A DNA stretch of 64,000 bases from assembly GCA_001769125.1 (NCBI GenBank), contig MEOG01000082.1, forward strand, positions 82,747 through 146,746, read 5' to 3'. Origin of the DNA: Bacteroidetes bacterium GWF2_35_48. GTDB taxonomy: Bacteria > Bacteroidota > Bacteroidia > Bacteroidales > GWF2-35-48. Both the position numbers and the translations under genes were made by a program. Below the pieces are notes generated by a model. The model was not told the DNA's origin. It made no database searches and worked only from the letters and a program-made list of their open reading frames with translations. Below are positions 54,298 to 62,625 of the stretch, in pieces; the first letter of the stretch is position 1, and each line of letters begins with the position of its first letter.

Positions 54298-54601
54298 AAA
54301 ATTTGTGTATCATCCCTGCACGCGGCGGCAGCAAACGAATACCGCGCAAAAATATAAAAGATTTTCTCGGTAAGCCTATTATTGCATATTCTATAGAAGC
54401 TGCACTGAAAAGCGAATTATTCGAAGAGGTAATGGTATCTACCCACGATGAAGACCTTAATAAAAAAAGAATCGATATCGCAGATGTTTACGAAAAGCTG
54501 AAAATTATTACGCACATTGTTTAAGCTTACCGATGTATCCAACTTTGACTAATGAAGATCAAAAATTTGTGATAGAAAAAATAATAGAATTTTATAAATA
54601 A
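54294..54601 (+). pseudogene. Chimeric remnant: pseF start joined to pseC pieces
   Basis: The first 55 codons are a CMP-sugar synthetase start (MKNLCIIPARGGSKRIPRKN, then EEVMVSTHDED). The frame then changes to KKRIDIADVYEK, which matches an internal part of PseC (52531 onward), and stops. In another frame CLSLPMYPTLTNEDQKFVIE and KIIEFYK follow, matching the PseC C-terminus. Two genes have therefore been fused by deletion and both are inactive. Intact versions are at 51722 (pseC) and 57459 (pseF). Confidence 0.85.
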
Positions 54602-54631
54602 TACAGGAGTTACCCAGTAAATTTTAACAAC

Positions 54632-55642
54632 ATGAAAATTGGAGAAAAAATAATAACAGAAAACGATTTATACTTTTGGATAGAAGAGGGTCAGGCAAGT
54701 ATGGGGGATTTTGAAACCGCCATTAAATTTATTGATACGGCATCTGAAATTGGCGCTGATGGTATAGAATTTCAACTAGCTATACCTGATGAATTTTATA
54801 TTGCAACACACCCGGCTATTAAGCACTATTCAAAAATAAAATTCACAAATAACCAAATTGCAGAACTAATTCAATACACTAAAAAAAATAAAATTAATTT
54901 TATTGCAGCCGTTTTGTCAAAAAGCCTAATCCCGTTTCTTAAAGAAAATGGATGTGATGCTTTTGTTATTAACGCATCTGATATTAATAATCCTGAGATT
55001 ATAGATGGCGTAATTGAAAGTGGCTTACCTTTTTTTATTTCTTTGCCTTTAGCAAGTGAGTCAGAGATCGATTGGATTGTGGAGCGTTGTATGTCAAAAA
55101 AAGCCAGTAATTATGTTTTAATGCATGGTCAACATACAATGGCCAGCGGGGAACATGGTGTAATGCCGGAGCATTCAAATTTGGGGTTTTTATCAACTAT
55201 GAAAAATAAATATAATATTCCTGTTGGGTTTATTGATCATTCTCCAAATTCCTATATGCCATCAGTTGCCCGTGCTGCTGGTGCAAACTTTATTTCTAAA
55301 CATCTTTTTCTAGCTGATAATTGTACTGGCCCAGACTGGTTTGTTTGTCAAAATCCAGAAAAAATGAAGGCTACTATTGATTTAACAAGAAGTGTTAGTA
55401 TGGGATTGGTTTCAAAAGAAAAAGTTCTTGCACCTGGCGAAAATATGGATAAAACAGTTATGAGGCGGAGTATTGTTGCGACATGTGATATTCCTGCCGG
55501 TACAGTTATTACTATGGATTTGCTTGCTTTTAAACGTCCCGGTAAGGGCTTGCCACCTAATGAATATGAAAAATTGTTAGGTATGAAATCTATTGAAATA
55601 ATAAAAAAAGATGAAAATATATATTTAAATAATCTTGAATAA
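54632..55642 (+). CDS. NeuB-family nonulosonate synthase, divergent
   Basis: The 336-residue protein has a TIM-barrel N-terminal part (QASMGDFETAIKFIDTASEI, then GADGIEFQLA). Family motifs are YNIPVGFIDHSP and AARAAGANFISKHLFL-like SVARAAGANFISKHLF. A C-terminal SAF (antifreeze-like) domain closes it (RRSIVATCDIPAGTVITMDL, then FKRPGKGLPP). NeuB, LegI and PseI condense phosphoenolpyruvate with a 6-carbon sugar to make 9-carbon acids. The usual K-Q-T substrate motif after GAD is replaced by EFQLA, so the substrate may differ. A second, canonical synthase starts at 63649. It overlaps the SDR gene by one base. Confidence 0.82.
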   Translation: MKIGEKIITENDLYFWIEEGQASMGDFETAIKFIDTASEIGADGIEFQLAIPDEFYIATHPAIKHYSKIKFTNNQIAELIQYTKKNKINFIAAVLSKSLIPFLKENGCDAFVINASDINNPEIIDGVIESGLPFFISLPLASESEIDWIVERCMSKKASNYVLMHGQHTMASGEHGVMPEHSNLGFLSTMKNKYNIPVGFIDHSPNSYMPSVARAAGANFISKHLFLADNCTGPDWFVCQNPEKMKATIDLTRSVSMGLVSKEKVLAPGENMDKTVMRRSIVATCDIPAGTVITMDLLAFKRPGKGLPPNEYEKLLGMKSIEIIKKDENIYLNNLE

Positions 55643-56430
55643 TGGATTTTAAATTAAAAGAAAAAGTTGCAATTATAGGTGGCAGCAGTAAAGGACTTGG
55701 CAAAGCTTGTGCGATTTCTTTAGCTAAAGAAGGAGTAAATATCGTTTTATGTGCAAATGATACAGAGTCATTGCAAAAAACTAAAACCGAAATAGAAGCT
55801 TTTGGTGTTAGGGTACTTGCATTAAATGTTGACATGAGTGCTGAAACTGATAATGAACAAATAATCGAACAGTCTATAAAAATGTTTGGTCGTATAGATA
55901 TTTTAATAAATAATTCTGGTGGTCCTAAACCAGGTAAGTTTATTGACTTAACTTTGCAGGACTTTGATAATGCTTATAATTCTGTTTTTAAATATAACAT
56001 CAGAATGATAAAAGCTTGTTTGCCTTTTATGGAAAAAAACAACTGGGGTCGTATAATAAATATTACTTCTTTATCTGTAAAAGAACCATCACCATCTTTA
56101 CTTCTATCAAATGTTTTTCGCGCAGCCACTGTTAGTCTTGCAAAAAGCATCAGCAAAGATTTGATTGGTAAAGGTATTACGATTAATAATATTTGCCCGG
56201 GTGCATTTAAAACAGACAGAGCGATAGAATTGTTGCAACAAAAAGCCAATAACATGGGTATTTCTTTTGATGAAGCAGAACAACTGGCGGTAAATAATTT
56301 TCCGCAGAAAAGATATCAAAAGCCCGAAGAATTAGGAGATTTAGTTTGTTTCTTAGCCTCTGAAAAGGCTTCCTCGCTTACAGGAACAACGATTCAAATT
56401 GATGGGGGTATTTCAAATAGCTTATTGTAG
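55642..56430 (+). CDS. SDR family oxidoreductase without the YxxxK motif
   Basis: This 262-residue Rossmann-fold protein has the cofactor motif GGSSKGLGKA at about 13-22 and the NNSGG motif (LINNSGGPKPG). The catalytic serine region is ITSLSVKEPSPS. Where YxxxK is expected the sequence reads SNVFRAATVSLAKS, so both the Tyr and Lys appear replaced. INNICPGAFKTDRA and SSLTGTTIQIDGG are the usual C-terminal blocks. An SDR subgroup with this change exists, so it may still be active or act as a binding protein. It is translationally coupled to the upstream NeuB-like gene and 6 bp before the aldo/keto reductase. Confidence 0.85.
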   Translation: MDFKLKEKVAIIGGSSKGLGKACAISLAKEGVNIVLCANDTESLQKTKTEIEAFGVRVLALNVDMSAETDNEQIIEQSIKMFGRIDILINNSGGPKPGKFIDLTLQDFDNAYNSVFKYNIRMIKACLPFMEKNNWGRIINITSLSVKEPSPSLLLSNVFRAATVSLAKSISKDLIGKGITINNICPGAFKTDRAIELLQQKANNMGISFDEAEQLAVNNFPQKRYQKPEELGDLVCFLASEKASSLTGTTIQIDGGISNSLL

Positions 56431-56436
56431 GGTTGT

Positions 56437-57294
56437 ATGAATAAATTAATGATTGGTTCCGCTAATTTTGGAGTAAAATACGGTTTTAAAAACCAACATA
56501 AACAATTAAATTTTGATGCAGTAAGTAATATTTTAGATTTTGCCTGGAAAAATAATATTGATTTTATTGACACGGCAATGGGGTATGGAAATAGTGAAAG
56601 TGTTATTGGTAACTATTTGGGAAATAATCTGCAAAAAGATTTTATTATTGTTACTAAAATTAACAAAGTTGAAAATTCATATCTGCACCTTAAAGAGTCA
56701 TTAGGGAGATTGAAAAAAGAAAATGTTTATGGTGTTTTAGTACATAACTTCAATTATTATGAAGAATCCCATTCAATATATGACAACATTTTAAGATTTA
56801 AAGATGAGGGTTATTGTAAAAAAGTAGGATTTTCCCTGTATTATCCTGAAGAGTTGCTTTATTTAATTGAAAAAAAAATCCAATTTGATATTGTTCAAAT
56901 CGCTTATTCTGTTTTCGACAGAAGATTTGAAAAATACTTTCCTATATTAAAAGAACTTAATGTTGAAATTCATGTCAGGTCTGTTTTTCTTCAAGGTTTG
57001 TTTTTTCTTAATACATCGGGTTTAAGCTCACATTTTGATAGGGTAAAACCTAAAATTGAAAAAATTCAGCAACTCAGTCAAACATCAGGTATCAGCATTG
57101 CTTCTATCTGCTTAAATTTTGTTAGTCACAATGATAATATTACTAAAATAATAATTGGTGTTGACAATGTAGAAGATTTACAAGACAATATTAATGTTAG
57201 TCAAGAAAAAGAAAGATTAAAGCCCTACATCGGGTTTCTTCAGGAACTTGAAGAACAGGACGTAAATATTCTTTTCCCTCATTTTTGGAAATAA
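56437..57294 (+). CDS. Aldo/keto reductase
   Basis: The 285-residue protein has the catalytic tetrad of the AKR family: D and Y in FIDTAMGYGNSESVIG, K in IIVTKINK, and H in GVLVHNFNYY. Cofactor-binding C-terminal motifs are weak but present (KIIIGVDNVEDL). AKRs occur in flagellin and capsule glycosylation loci that make pseudaminic acid derivatives, where their exact step is not settled. Genes 54632-57294 are tightly spaced and likely one operon. A 164-bp gap then precedes pseF. Confidence 0.85.
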   Translation: MNKLMIGSANFGVKYGFKNQHKQLNFDAVSNILDFAWKNNIDFIDTAMGYGNSESVIGNYLGNNLQKDFIIVTKINKVENSYLHLKESLGRLKKENVYGVLVHNFNYYEESHSIYDNILRFKDEGYCKKVGFSLYYPEELLYLIEKKIQFDIVQIAYSVFDRRFEKYFPILKELNVEIHVRSVFLQGLFFLNTSGLSSHFDRVKPKIEKIQQLSQTSGISIASICLNFVSHNDNITKIIIGVDNVEDLQDNINVSQEKERLKPYIGFLQELEEQDVNILFPHFWK

Positions 57295-57458
57295 TTATTA
57301 TTAAATTCAAATAATTTATCCAACGTTTCAGATGATTTTGTAAATAAATATTTTTCAAATGAATTTTTAACACTAAATTTGTCCAATTAAAAAGTCGTAC
57401 AGGCGACTTGGATTCATCTTCTACAAAAGATAATTTTATAATTTTATATAAGTTAATC

Positions 57459-58166
57459 ATGAAAAATTTAGCTGTAATTCCAGCAAGAGGAGGAAGTAAA
57501 AGAATTCCGAATAAAAACATTAGGCTTTTCAATGAAAAACCAATAATTCAATATTCTATTGAAGCCGCTTATAATTCCGGATTATTTGAGGAAGTAATGG
57601 TTTCTACTGATGATCAAAAGATTGCTCAAATTGCAATTGAGCTTGGTGCAAAGGTCCCTTTCTACAGATCTGCTGCTGCAGCTGGTGACCATGCTACTTT
57701 AGCCGAAGTAATAATAGATGTAATGGATTCTTATCAAGCTAAAGGGTTAAGCTTTGATTATTTCTGCTGTATATTAGCAACTGCACCATTTGTTACAGTT
57801 GAAAAACTGAAAGAAGGCTATAAGAAGCTTATTGATGAAAAATTTGACTCCGTGGTTCCTTTTGTGCACTACCCGGTACCAATACAACAAGCATTAAAAA
57901 TAAATCCTGAAAACAATAAGGTAGAAATGTTCTTTGATGACCAATATGGAATTAGAACACAAGATTTTGTTCCTTCATATTATGATGCAGGTATGTTTTA
58001 TTGGATGAAACCAGAGAGCGTGAAAAGCAAAAGAAGGATATCTTGTGACAATACAGGTGCTGTTATTTTATCAGAGTTAGAAACGCACGATATAGATACA
58101 GAGAATGATTGGAAAATAGCAGAACAAAAATATTATTATATCCATAATGTAGTAAATAAAAAATAA
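57459..58166 (+). CDS. pseF: Pseudaminic acid cytidylyltransferase
   Basis: The 235-residue protein starts at MKNLAVIPARGGSKRIPNKN. An in-frame upstream extension (to 57408) is improbable because it reads through an AT-rich leader. It activates the nonulosonic acid with CTP, and the IPARGGSKRIPNKNI motif binds the nucleotide. FEEVMVSTDDQKIAQIA and SYYDAGMFYWMKPES fit the PseF group. It is the intact counterpart of the fragment at 54294 and lies 42 bp before the class III aminotransferase gene. Confidence 0.9.
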   Translation: MKNLAVIPARGGSKRIPNKNIRLFNEKPIIQYSIEAAYNSGLFEEVMVSTDDQKIAQIAIELGAKVPFYRSAAAAGDHATLAEVIIDVMDSYQAKGLSFDYFCCILATAPFVTVEKLKEGYKKLIDEKFDSVVPFVHYPVPIQQALKINPENNKVEMFFDDQYGIRTQDFVPSYYDAGMFYWMKPESVKSKRRISCDNTGAVILSELETHDIDTENDWKIAEQKYYYIHNVVNKK

Positions 58167-58208
58167 TTCATTTATATATCTCTAAATAACGAACTTAAAT
58201 TTTATTTT

Positions 58209-59519
58209 ATGTCAAAATCAACAGATTTATATTTAAAAGCAAAAAAAATTATTCCTGGAGGTACACAACTATTGTCAAAGAGACCTGAAATGTTTTTACC
58301 TGACTTATGGCCAGCATACTATTCTAAAGCTAAAGGCTGTGAAGTATGGGACCTGGATGGAAACAAATATATAGATATGAGCTACATGGGAATAGGTTCA
58401 TGTACTATTGGTTATGCAGATGACGATATTGATAATGCAGTTATTGATGCATTAAAAAGGGGGAATATGTGTACTTTGAATGTTCCTGAAGAGGTAGAAT
58501 TGGCTGAATTATTATGTAAATTACACCCCTGGGCTGATATGGTAAGATTTTGCAGAACAGGTGGTGAAGCTTGTGCTATTGCTATTCGTATTGCTCGTGC
58601 TTATTCCAAAAGAGATATAGTTTTATTTGGTGGATATCATGGCTGGAGCGACTGGTATCTGGCTTCTAATATTGAAGATGAAACAAATCTTGACAAAGCC
58701 CACTTGTCTGGCTTAGAGCCTAATGGAGTGCCGCAAGCTTTACGAGGAACTTCTATCCCATTTTATTACAACGATACAGAAAAGTTTAAAGAATTAATTG
58801 AAAAATATAAAGGTAAAATAGGGGCAGTTATAATAGAGTCAGTTAGAAACAAAGATCCTGAAAAAGAATTTTCTAATACTTTGCGTGAATTATGTACCAA
58901 ATATAATATTCCATTAGTAATCGACGAAGTTAGTGCAGGATTTAGAATTGCCGTAGGTGGTGCCCATCTAAAACATGGAATCGAACCTGATATTTCTATT
59001 TTTGCAAAAGGAATGAGTAATGGTTATCCAATGGCTGCAATTATAGGGAAAAAAAATATTATGGAAGCCTCACAAAATTCTTTTATTAGCAGTACATATT
59101 GGACAGATAGAATTGGTCCGGCAGCGGCCCTTGCAACAATAAAGAAAATGATTAATAATAATGTTTATTTACATCTTATTGAAAAAGGCTTGAAAATTAA
59201 AGCAATATGGCAAGAATTGTCTGCAAAACATAATATCAAATTAAATTATGGTGGCATGGAACCCGTTCCTCATTTTGGTTTTGCATATAATAATCCATTA
59301 GTTTTAAAAACACTTTTTACCCAGTTGATGTTAGATAGGGGCTTTTTAGCTTCTAATGCTGTTTATGCTTCCTTTGCACATAAAGATGAACATATTGACA
59401 AATATAAAATAGCAGTAGATGAATCATTTGGTATTATTTCATTAGCAATTAATCAAAATAATGCAGAGTCCCTTCTTAAGGGACCAGTTTGCCATTCAGG
59501 TTTTCAGCGCCTCACTTAA
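58209..59519 (+). CDS. Class III PLP aminotransferase (glutamate-1-semialdehyde mutase-like)
   Basis: The 436-residue protein has FCRTGGEACAIAIRIARAYS and the catalytic pattern VIDEVSAGFR followed by FAKGMSNGYPMAAIIG, whose Lys binds PLP. Residues 60-110 resemble HemL, but such homologues in glycan clusters act on sugar- or acyl-linked substrates rather than in heme synthesis. The last 14 residues (LKGPVCHSGFQRLT) look unlike the family end and may be a recent extension by a lost stop. A terminator-like hairpin follows 120 bp later. Confidence 0.82.
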   Translation: MSKSTDLYLKAKKIIPGGTQLLSKRPEMFLPDLWPAYYSKAKGCEVWDLDGNKYIDMSYMGIGSCTIGYADDDIDNAVIDALKRGNMCTLNVPEEVELAELLCKLHPWADMVRFCRTGGEACAIAIRIARAYSKRDIVLFGGYHGWSDWYLASNIEDETNLDKAHLSGLEPNGVPQALRGTSIPFYYNDTEKFKELIEKYKGKIGAVIIESVRNKDPEKEFSNTLRELCTKYNIPLVIDEVSAGFRIAVGGAHLKHGIEPDISIFAKGMSNGYPMAAIIGKKNIMEASQNSFISSTYWTDRIGPAAALATIKKMINNNVYLHLIEKGLKIKAIWQELSAKHNIKLNYGGMEPVPHFGFAYNNPLVLKTLFTQLMLDRGFLASNAVYASFAHKDEHIDKYKIAVDESFGIISLAINQNNAESLLKGPVCHSGFQRLT

Positions 59520-59641
59520 GTTCATTATTTTTCCCATATAGAAATTTGCATGGGGTAATTATAAAAAATAAAATACTGCTCAAAGTGCCATTTTTAGAAA
59601 ATTAAATTTTTAAAAAACTTTTCATCAATATTAAGAATAAG

Positions 59642-59674
59642 AAAAGGGTGTCTGTAAATTACAGGCATCCTTTT
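59642..59674 (+). terminator. Probable terminator after the aminotransferase gene
   Basis: AAAAGGGTGTCTGT and ACAGGCATCCTTTT form an imperfect stem around AAATT, ending in a T-rich stretch. It divides the pseF-aminotransferase unit from the CitE-MaoC-CitE unit. Confidence 0.65.
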
Positions 59675-59786
59675 GACATAACTGAATAGGTGACACTGGT
59701 TTTTTTATTTTTATTGTTCTTGTTTGTAATACTTATTCTAATTAATAAAATAGTTATATTATGATTTATTTAAAAGTATAATATTA

Positions 59787-60629
59787 ATGAAATCATATTT
59801 TTTTGTACCTGCAAACAATCAAAAATATATTAATAAATCTATAGATTTAAAATCGGATTTTATCATTTACGATTTGGAAGAATCAGTATCTCCTAATGAA
59901 TTAATCGAATCTTTAAATAATTTAAGGAAAATTGTTATAAAGAATAATTATTATGTTCGTCCACATTTTTTTATTAAACCCGAAGAAATAAATGCCGAAT
60001 TACTCGAAAATTTGATTAAAATAGGTTTTAATAATTATGTAATACCAAAATTATCCTCAATAGTACAGCTAAAGTTAATAAAATCATTTTTTGAAAGTAT
60101 TAAAAATTACAAACACGATAAATACAATTTTATTTTGTTAGTAGAGAATCCTGCTTTTTTGCTTTGTTTAAATGACGCTTTACACTGCAATTTTCTAAAC
60201 GTTAAATCTATTGGTTTCGGAAGCCATGATTATTGCAATATCATGGGAATGAAACATACATTGGAAAATTTATATTTTGCCCGGCAAACAGTTTTAAATA
60301 CTGCAAAAGCGTTCGATTTAGAAGCTATAGACATTGTTTCGCTTGATCTCGTCAATGATTCTGATTTTTGTGATGAAGTAATTAATGGTTTCTCTATGGG
60401 GTTTGATGCTAAATTTATTATTCACCCAAAACATTTCCAACTTTTAAATAAAATTCAGTACTATACACATGAGGAGGTTTTAGAAGCGAACCTAGTTTAT
60501 TCAAAAATTCACAACCTTATTAATGACAAAGTATCTGTTGTAAAAATTGATGGAAAAGTATATGAAAAACCACATATTAACAGAATTATAAACATAATTA
60601 ACTGGAGGAATAAAAATGGAGGGAAATAG
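59787..60629 (+). CDS. HpcH/HpaI (CitE-like) aldolase/lyase
   Basis: This 280-residue protein has the CitE-type TIM barrel signature: YFFVPANNQKYINKSIDLKS at the start, FIIYDLEESVSP (conserved acidic metal ligands), FILLVENPAFLLCL, and SIGFGSHDYCNIMG near residues 145-160. CitE-like enzymes cleave or join acyl-CoA thioesters with C2 or C3 units (citryl-CoA, malyl-CoA, citramalyl-CoA). It resembles the second copy at 61079 but is shorter and more divergent. Its end overlaps the neighbouring MaoC-like frame region, so it is translated with it. Confidence 0.82.
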   Translation: MKSYFFVPANNQKYINKSIDLKSDFIIYDLEESVSPNELIESLNNLRKIVIKNNYYVRPHFFIKPEEINAELLENLIKIGFNNYVIPKLSSIVQLKLIKSFFESIKNYKHDKYNFILLVENPAFLLCLNDALHCNFLNVKSIGFGSHDYCNIMGMKHTLENLYFARQTVLNTAKAFDLEAIDIVSLDLVNDSDFCDEVINGFSMGFDAKFIIHPKHFQLLNKIQYYTHEEVLEANLVYSKIHNLINDKVSVVKIDGKVYEKPHINRIINIINWRNKNGGK

Positions 60630-60630
60630 A

Positions 60631-61077
60631 ATGGGTCGATACTTCGAAGAGTTTGAAGTCGGTCAAATAATAAACCATTGTCAGTCAAAAACAATTTTTG
60701 AAAGCGACAATAATCTTTTCAGTTTGTTAACAATGAACCATCATCCGGTTCATATTAATATTGACTATTGTAAAAATCAACAACATGGTCAAGTACTTGT
60801 TCCTGGAACCCTAGTATTCTGTTTGATAGTACATATGTCAGTTATGGATATAAGTGGTCTGGCTATAGCAAACTTGGGTTACGAAAACATTGAACATCTT
60901 GCCCCTTCTTTCATAAATGATACTCTTTATAGCAGAACTGTTATTCTGGATAAAAAAGAATCAAAATCAAAAAATGACAGAGGAATTGTTTATGTTGAAA
61001 CTATTGGTTCAAATCAAAATAATATAGATATCATAAAATTTCGCAGAAAAATTCTAATTAAAAAAAAGGGCTTTTAA
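60631..61077 (+). CDS. MaoC-like (hot-dog fold) hydratase
   Basis: The 148-residue protein starts at MGRYFEEFEVGQIINH; a start at 60616 would add five residues, but 60631 has the better Shine-Dalgarno-like GGAGGG at 60616-60621. The catalytic motif is NHHPVHINIDYC (Asn/His of the R-hydratase active site), followed by VLVPGTLVFCLIVHM. MaoC-like enzymes hydrate enoyl-CoA thioesters. Its place between two CitE-like genes, 1 bp from each, suggests a three-step acyl-CoA conversion. It is cytoplasmic. Confidence 0.82.
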   Translation: MGRYFEEFEVGQIINHCQSKTIFESDNNLFSLLTMNHHPVHINIDYCKNQQHGQVLVPGTLVFCLIVHMSVMDISGLAIANLGYENIEHLAPSFINDTLYSRTVILDKKESKSKNDRGIVYVETIGSNQNNIDIIKFRRKILIKKKGF

Positions 61078-61078
61078 A

Positions 61079-61975
61079 ATGGAAAAGAAAAAATATTTAA
61101 TGCGCAGTTTAATGTTTGTGCCTGGTCATAATGACAAACTGCAACAAAGTGCATCAAAATCTGATGCAGATGTAATTCTTCTTGATTTAGAAGATTCTGT
61201 GCTTCCTATTTCAAATAAACAAATTGCCCGTGATACGATTGTAAAAAATGTTAGTGCTGGTTTATTCAAAAACTATGAAGTTTTTATAAGAATAAATGAA
61301 AGAGATAGCGGCTTTTTGTTAAAAGATGTGCTTCAAACAACAATTCTAGGTGTAACAGGATTTTTATATTCAAAAACATATAATGCTAAAGATATCATTT
61401 TTTTTGATAAATTATTAGAGACAATTGAATTGGAAAAAGGTTTCCCAGTTGGAACATTTAAAATAATACCCATTTTAGAAACAGCATCTTCAATTATTAA
61501 AGCGGATGAAATAGCAACAGCATCTTCAAGAAATGTTGCAATAGGCTTTGGCTCCGAAGATTTTGTAAGCGATTTACAAGGGATTAGAGATTTTGAAGAA
61601 CCGCAGGAACTTTTTACACCAAGAGCTTGGGTTGCTATGGTAGCAAGAACTCATAATTTAATTCCAATAGATGCTGCTTATATAATAATTCATGATTTAG
61701 AAGGTCTTGAAAAACATTGTGCATTGGGAAGAAAACTGGGATATGCAGGAATGTGGACATTGCATCCTAAACAAAATGCAATACCAAATAAATTCTTTGC
61801 CCCTTCAGAAAAAGAAATAGCTGAAGCTTATGAAATATTAAAATTAGATGAAGAAGCTCAAAAATTAGGAAAAGGTGTTGCTATTATAAATGGATCTTTT
61901 ATTGGTCCTCCACTTGTTGTAAAAGCAAATCACATTATAGAGAGAGTAAAATTAATTAAATCAAAACAAAAATGA
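61079..61975 (+). CDS. CitE-like aldolase/lyase (second copy)
   Basis: The 298-residue protein is a typical member: RSLMFVPGHNDKLQQSASKS, DVILLDLEDSVLPISNKQ, FKIIPILETASSIIKADE, then the signature AIGFGSEDFVSDLQGI. GMWTLHPKQNAIPNKFFAPS near the end matches the family. Members act as citryl-, malyl- or citramalyl-CoA lyases. The gene follows the MaoC gene by 1 bp and overlaps the acetyltransferase by 4 bp, so the whole stretch 59787-64000 reads as one operon. Confidence 0.87.
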   Translation: MEKKKYLMRSLMFVPGHNDKLQQSASKSDADVILLDLEDSVLPISNKQIARDTIVKNVSAGLFKNYEVFIRINERDSGFLLKDVLQTTILGVTGFLYSKTYNAKDIIFFDKLLETIELEKGFPVGTFKIIPILETASSIIKADEIATASSRNVAIGFGSEDFVSDLQGIRDFEEPQELFTPRAWVAMVARTHNLIPIDAAYIIIHDLEGLEKHCALGRKLGYAGMWTLHPKQNAIPNKFFAPSEKEIAEAYEILKLDEEAQKLGKGVAIINGSFIGPPLVVKANHIIERVKLIKSKQK

Positions 61976-62625
61976 AACTGATAATTATTGGCGGTTATGG
62001 CAATGGTACTGTTATCGCACAAATAGCAGAAGAAATTAATAAAGTTGAGAATAAATGGGAAATCATAGGATTTCTAAATGATTTTGAAGAAGGGTCTATC
62101 AATGGATATCCTATTCTTGGAAAGGTAGAGCACGATGTGGTTCAAAAATATCTTCAAGCTGAAGATGTATTCTTTTTTTATGCATTAATTTCAATTAAGT
62201 TAAATTTTAAATCTCTGAATAAACTTCATAATTTAAAAATACCTTTAGAAAGATTTGCAACATTGATTCACCCTACTGCAGTTATTTCAAATGCAGCGAC
62301 AATTGGTCATGGAGTAAGTATTCAGGCTTTTTCTATTGTTGGTCCCAATGCCAAAGTAGGAAATTTTATTCAGGTTTTTGGGCATGCCACGGTTGGTCAT
62401 AATTGTATTGTTGATGATTATGCATACGTGACTTCCAACTCAATCATTGGGGCACATGTTCATTTAAAACAAGGTGCCTTCCTTGGTGTAAACTCCACTA
62501 CACTTGACCGGGTTACTATTGGAGAATGGTCAATTGTTGGTCAGCATTCAAATGTGATTAAAGATGTTCCAGATTATACAAAAGTAGTTGGAAATCCTGC
62601 ACGAATTATTGGTAAAGTTGAATGA
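61972..62625 (+). CDS. NeuD/PglD-type sugar O- or N-acetyltransferase
   Basis: The 217-residue protein has an N-terminal Rossmann-like part (MKLIIIGGYGNGTVIAQIAE) and a left-handed beta-helix of hexapeptide repeats (IHPTAVISNAATIGHGVSIQ, then HATVGHNCIVDDYAYV and GAHVHLKQGAFLGV). It ends VVGNPARIIGKVE, typical of NeuD. These enzymes acetylate sialic-type sugars or their precursors with acetyl-CoA. In this cluster it could supply the role of PseH, which is not otherwise seen; that is inference. It overlaps pseG by 4 bp. Confidence 0.88.
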   Translation: MKLIIIGGYGNGTVIAQIAEEINKVENKWEIIGFLNDFEEGSINGYPILGKVEHDVVQKYLQAEDVFFFYALISIKLNFKSLNKLHNLKIPLERFATLIHPTAVISNAATIGHGVSIQAFSIVGPNAKVGNFIQVFGHATVGHNCIVDDYAYVTSNSIIGAHVHLKQGAFLGVNSTTLDRVTIGEWSIVGQHSNVIKDVPDYTKVVGNPARIIGKVE

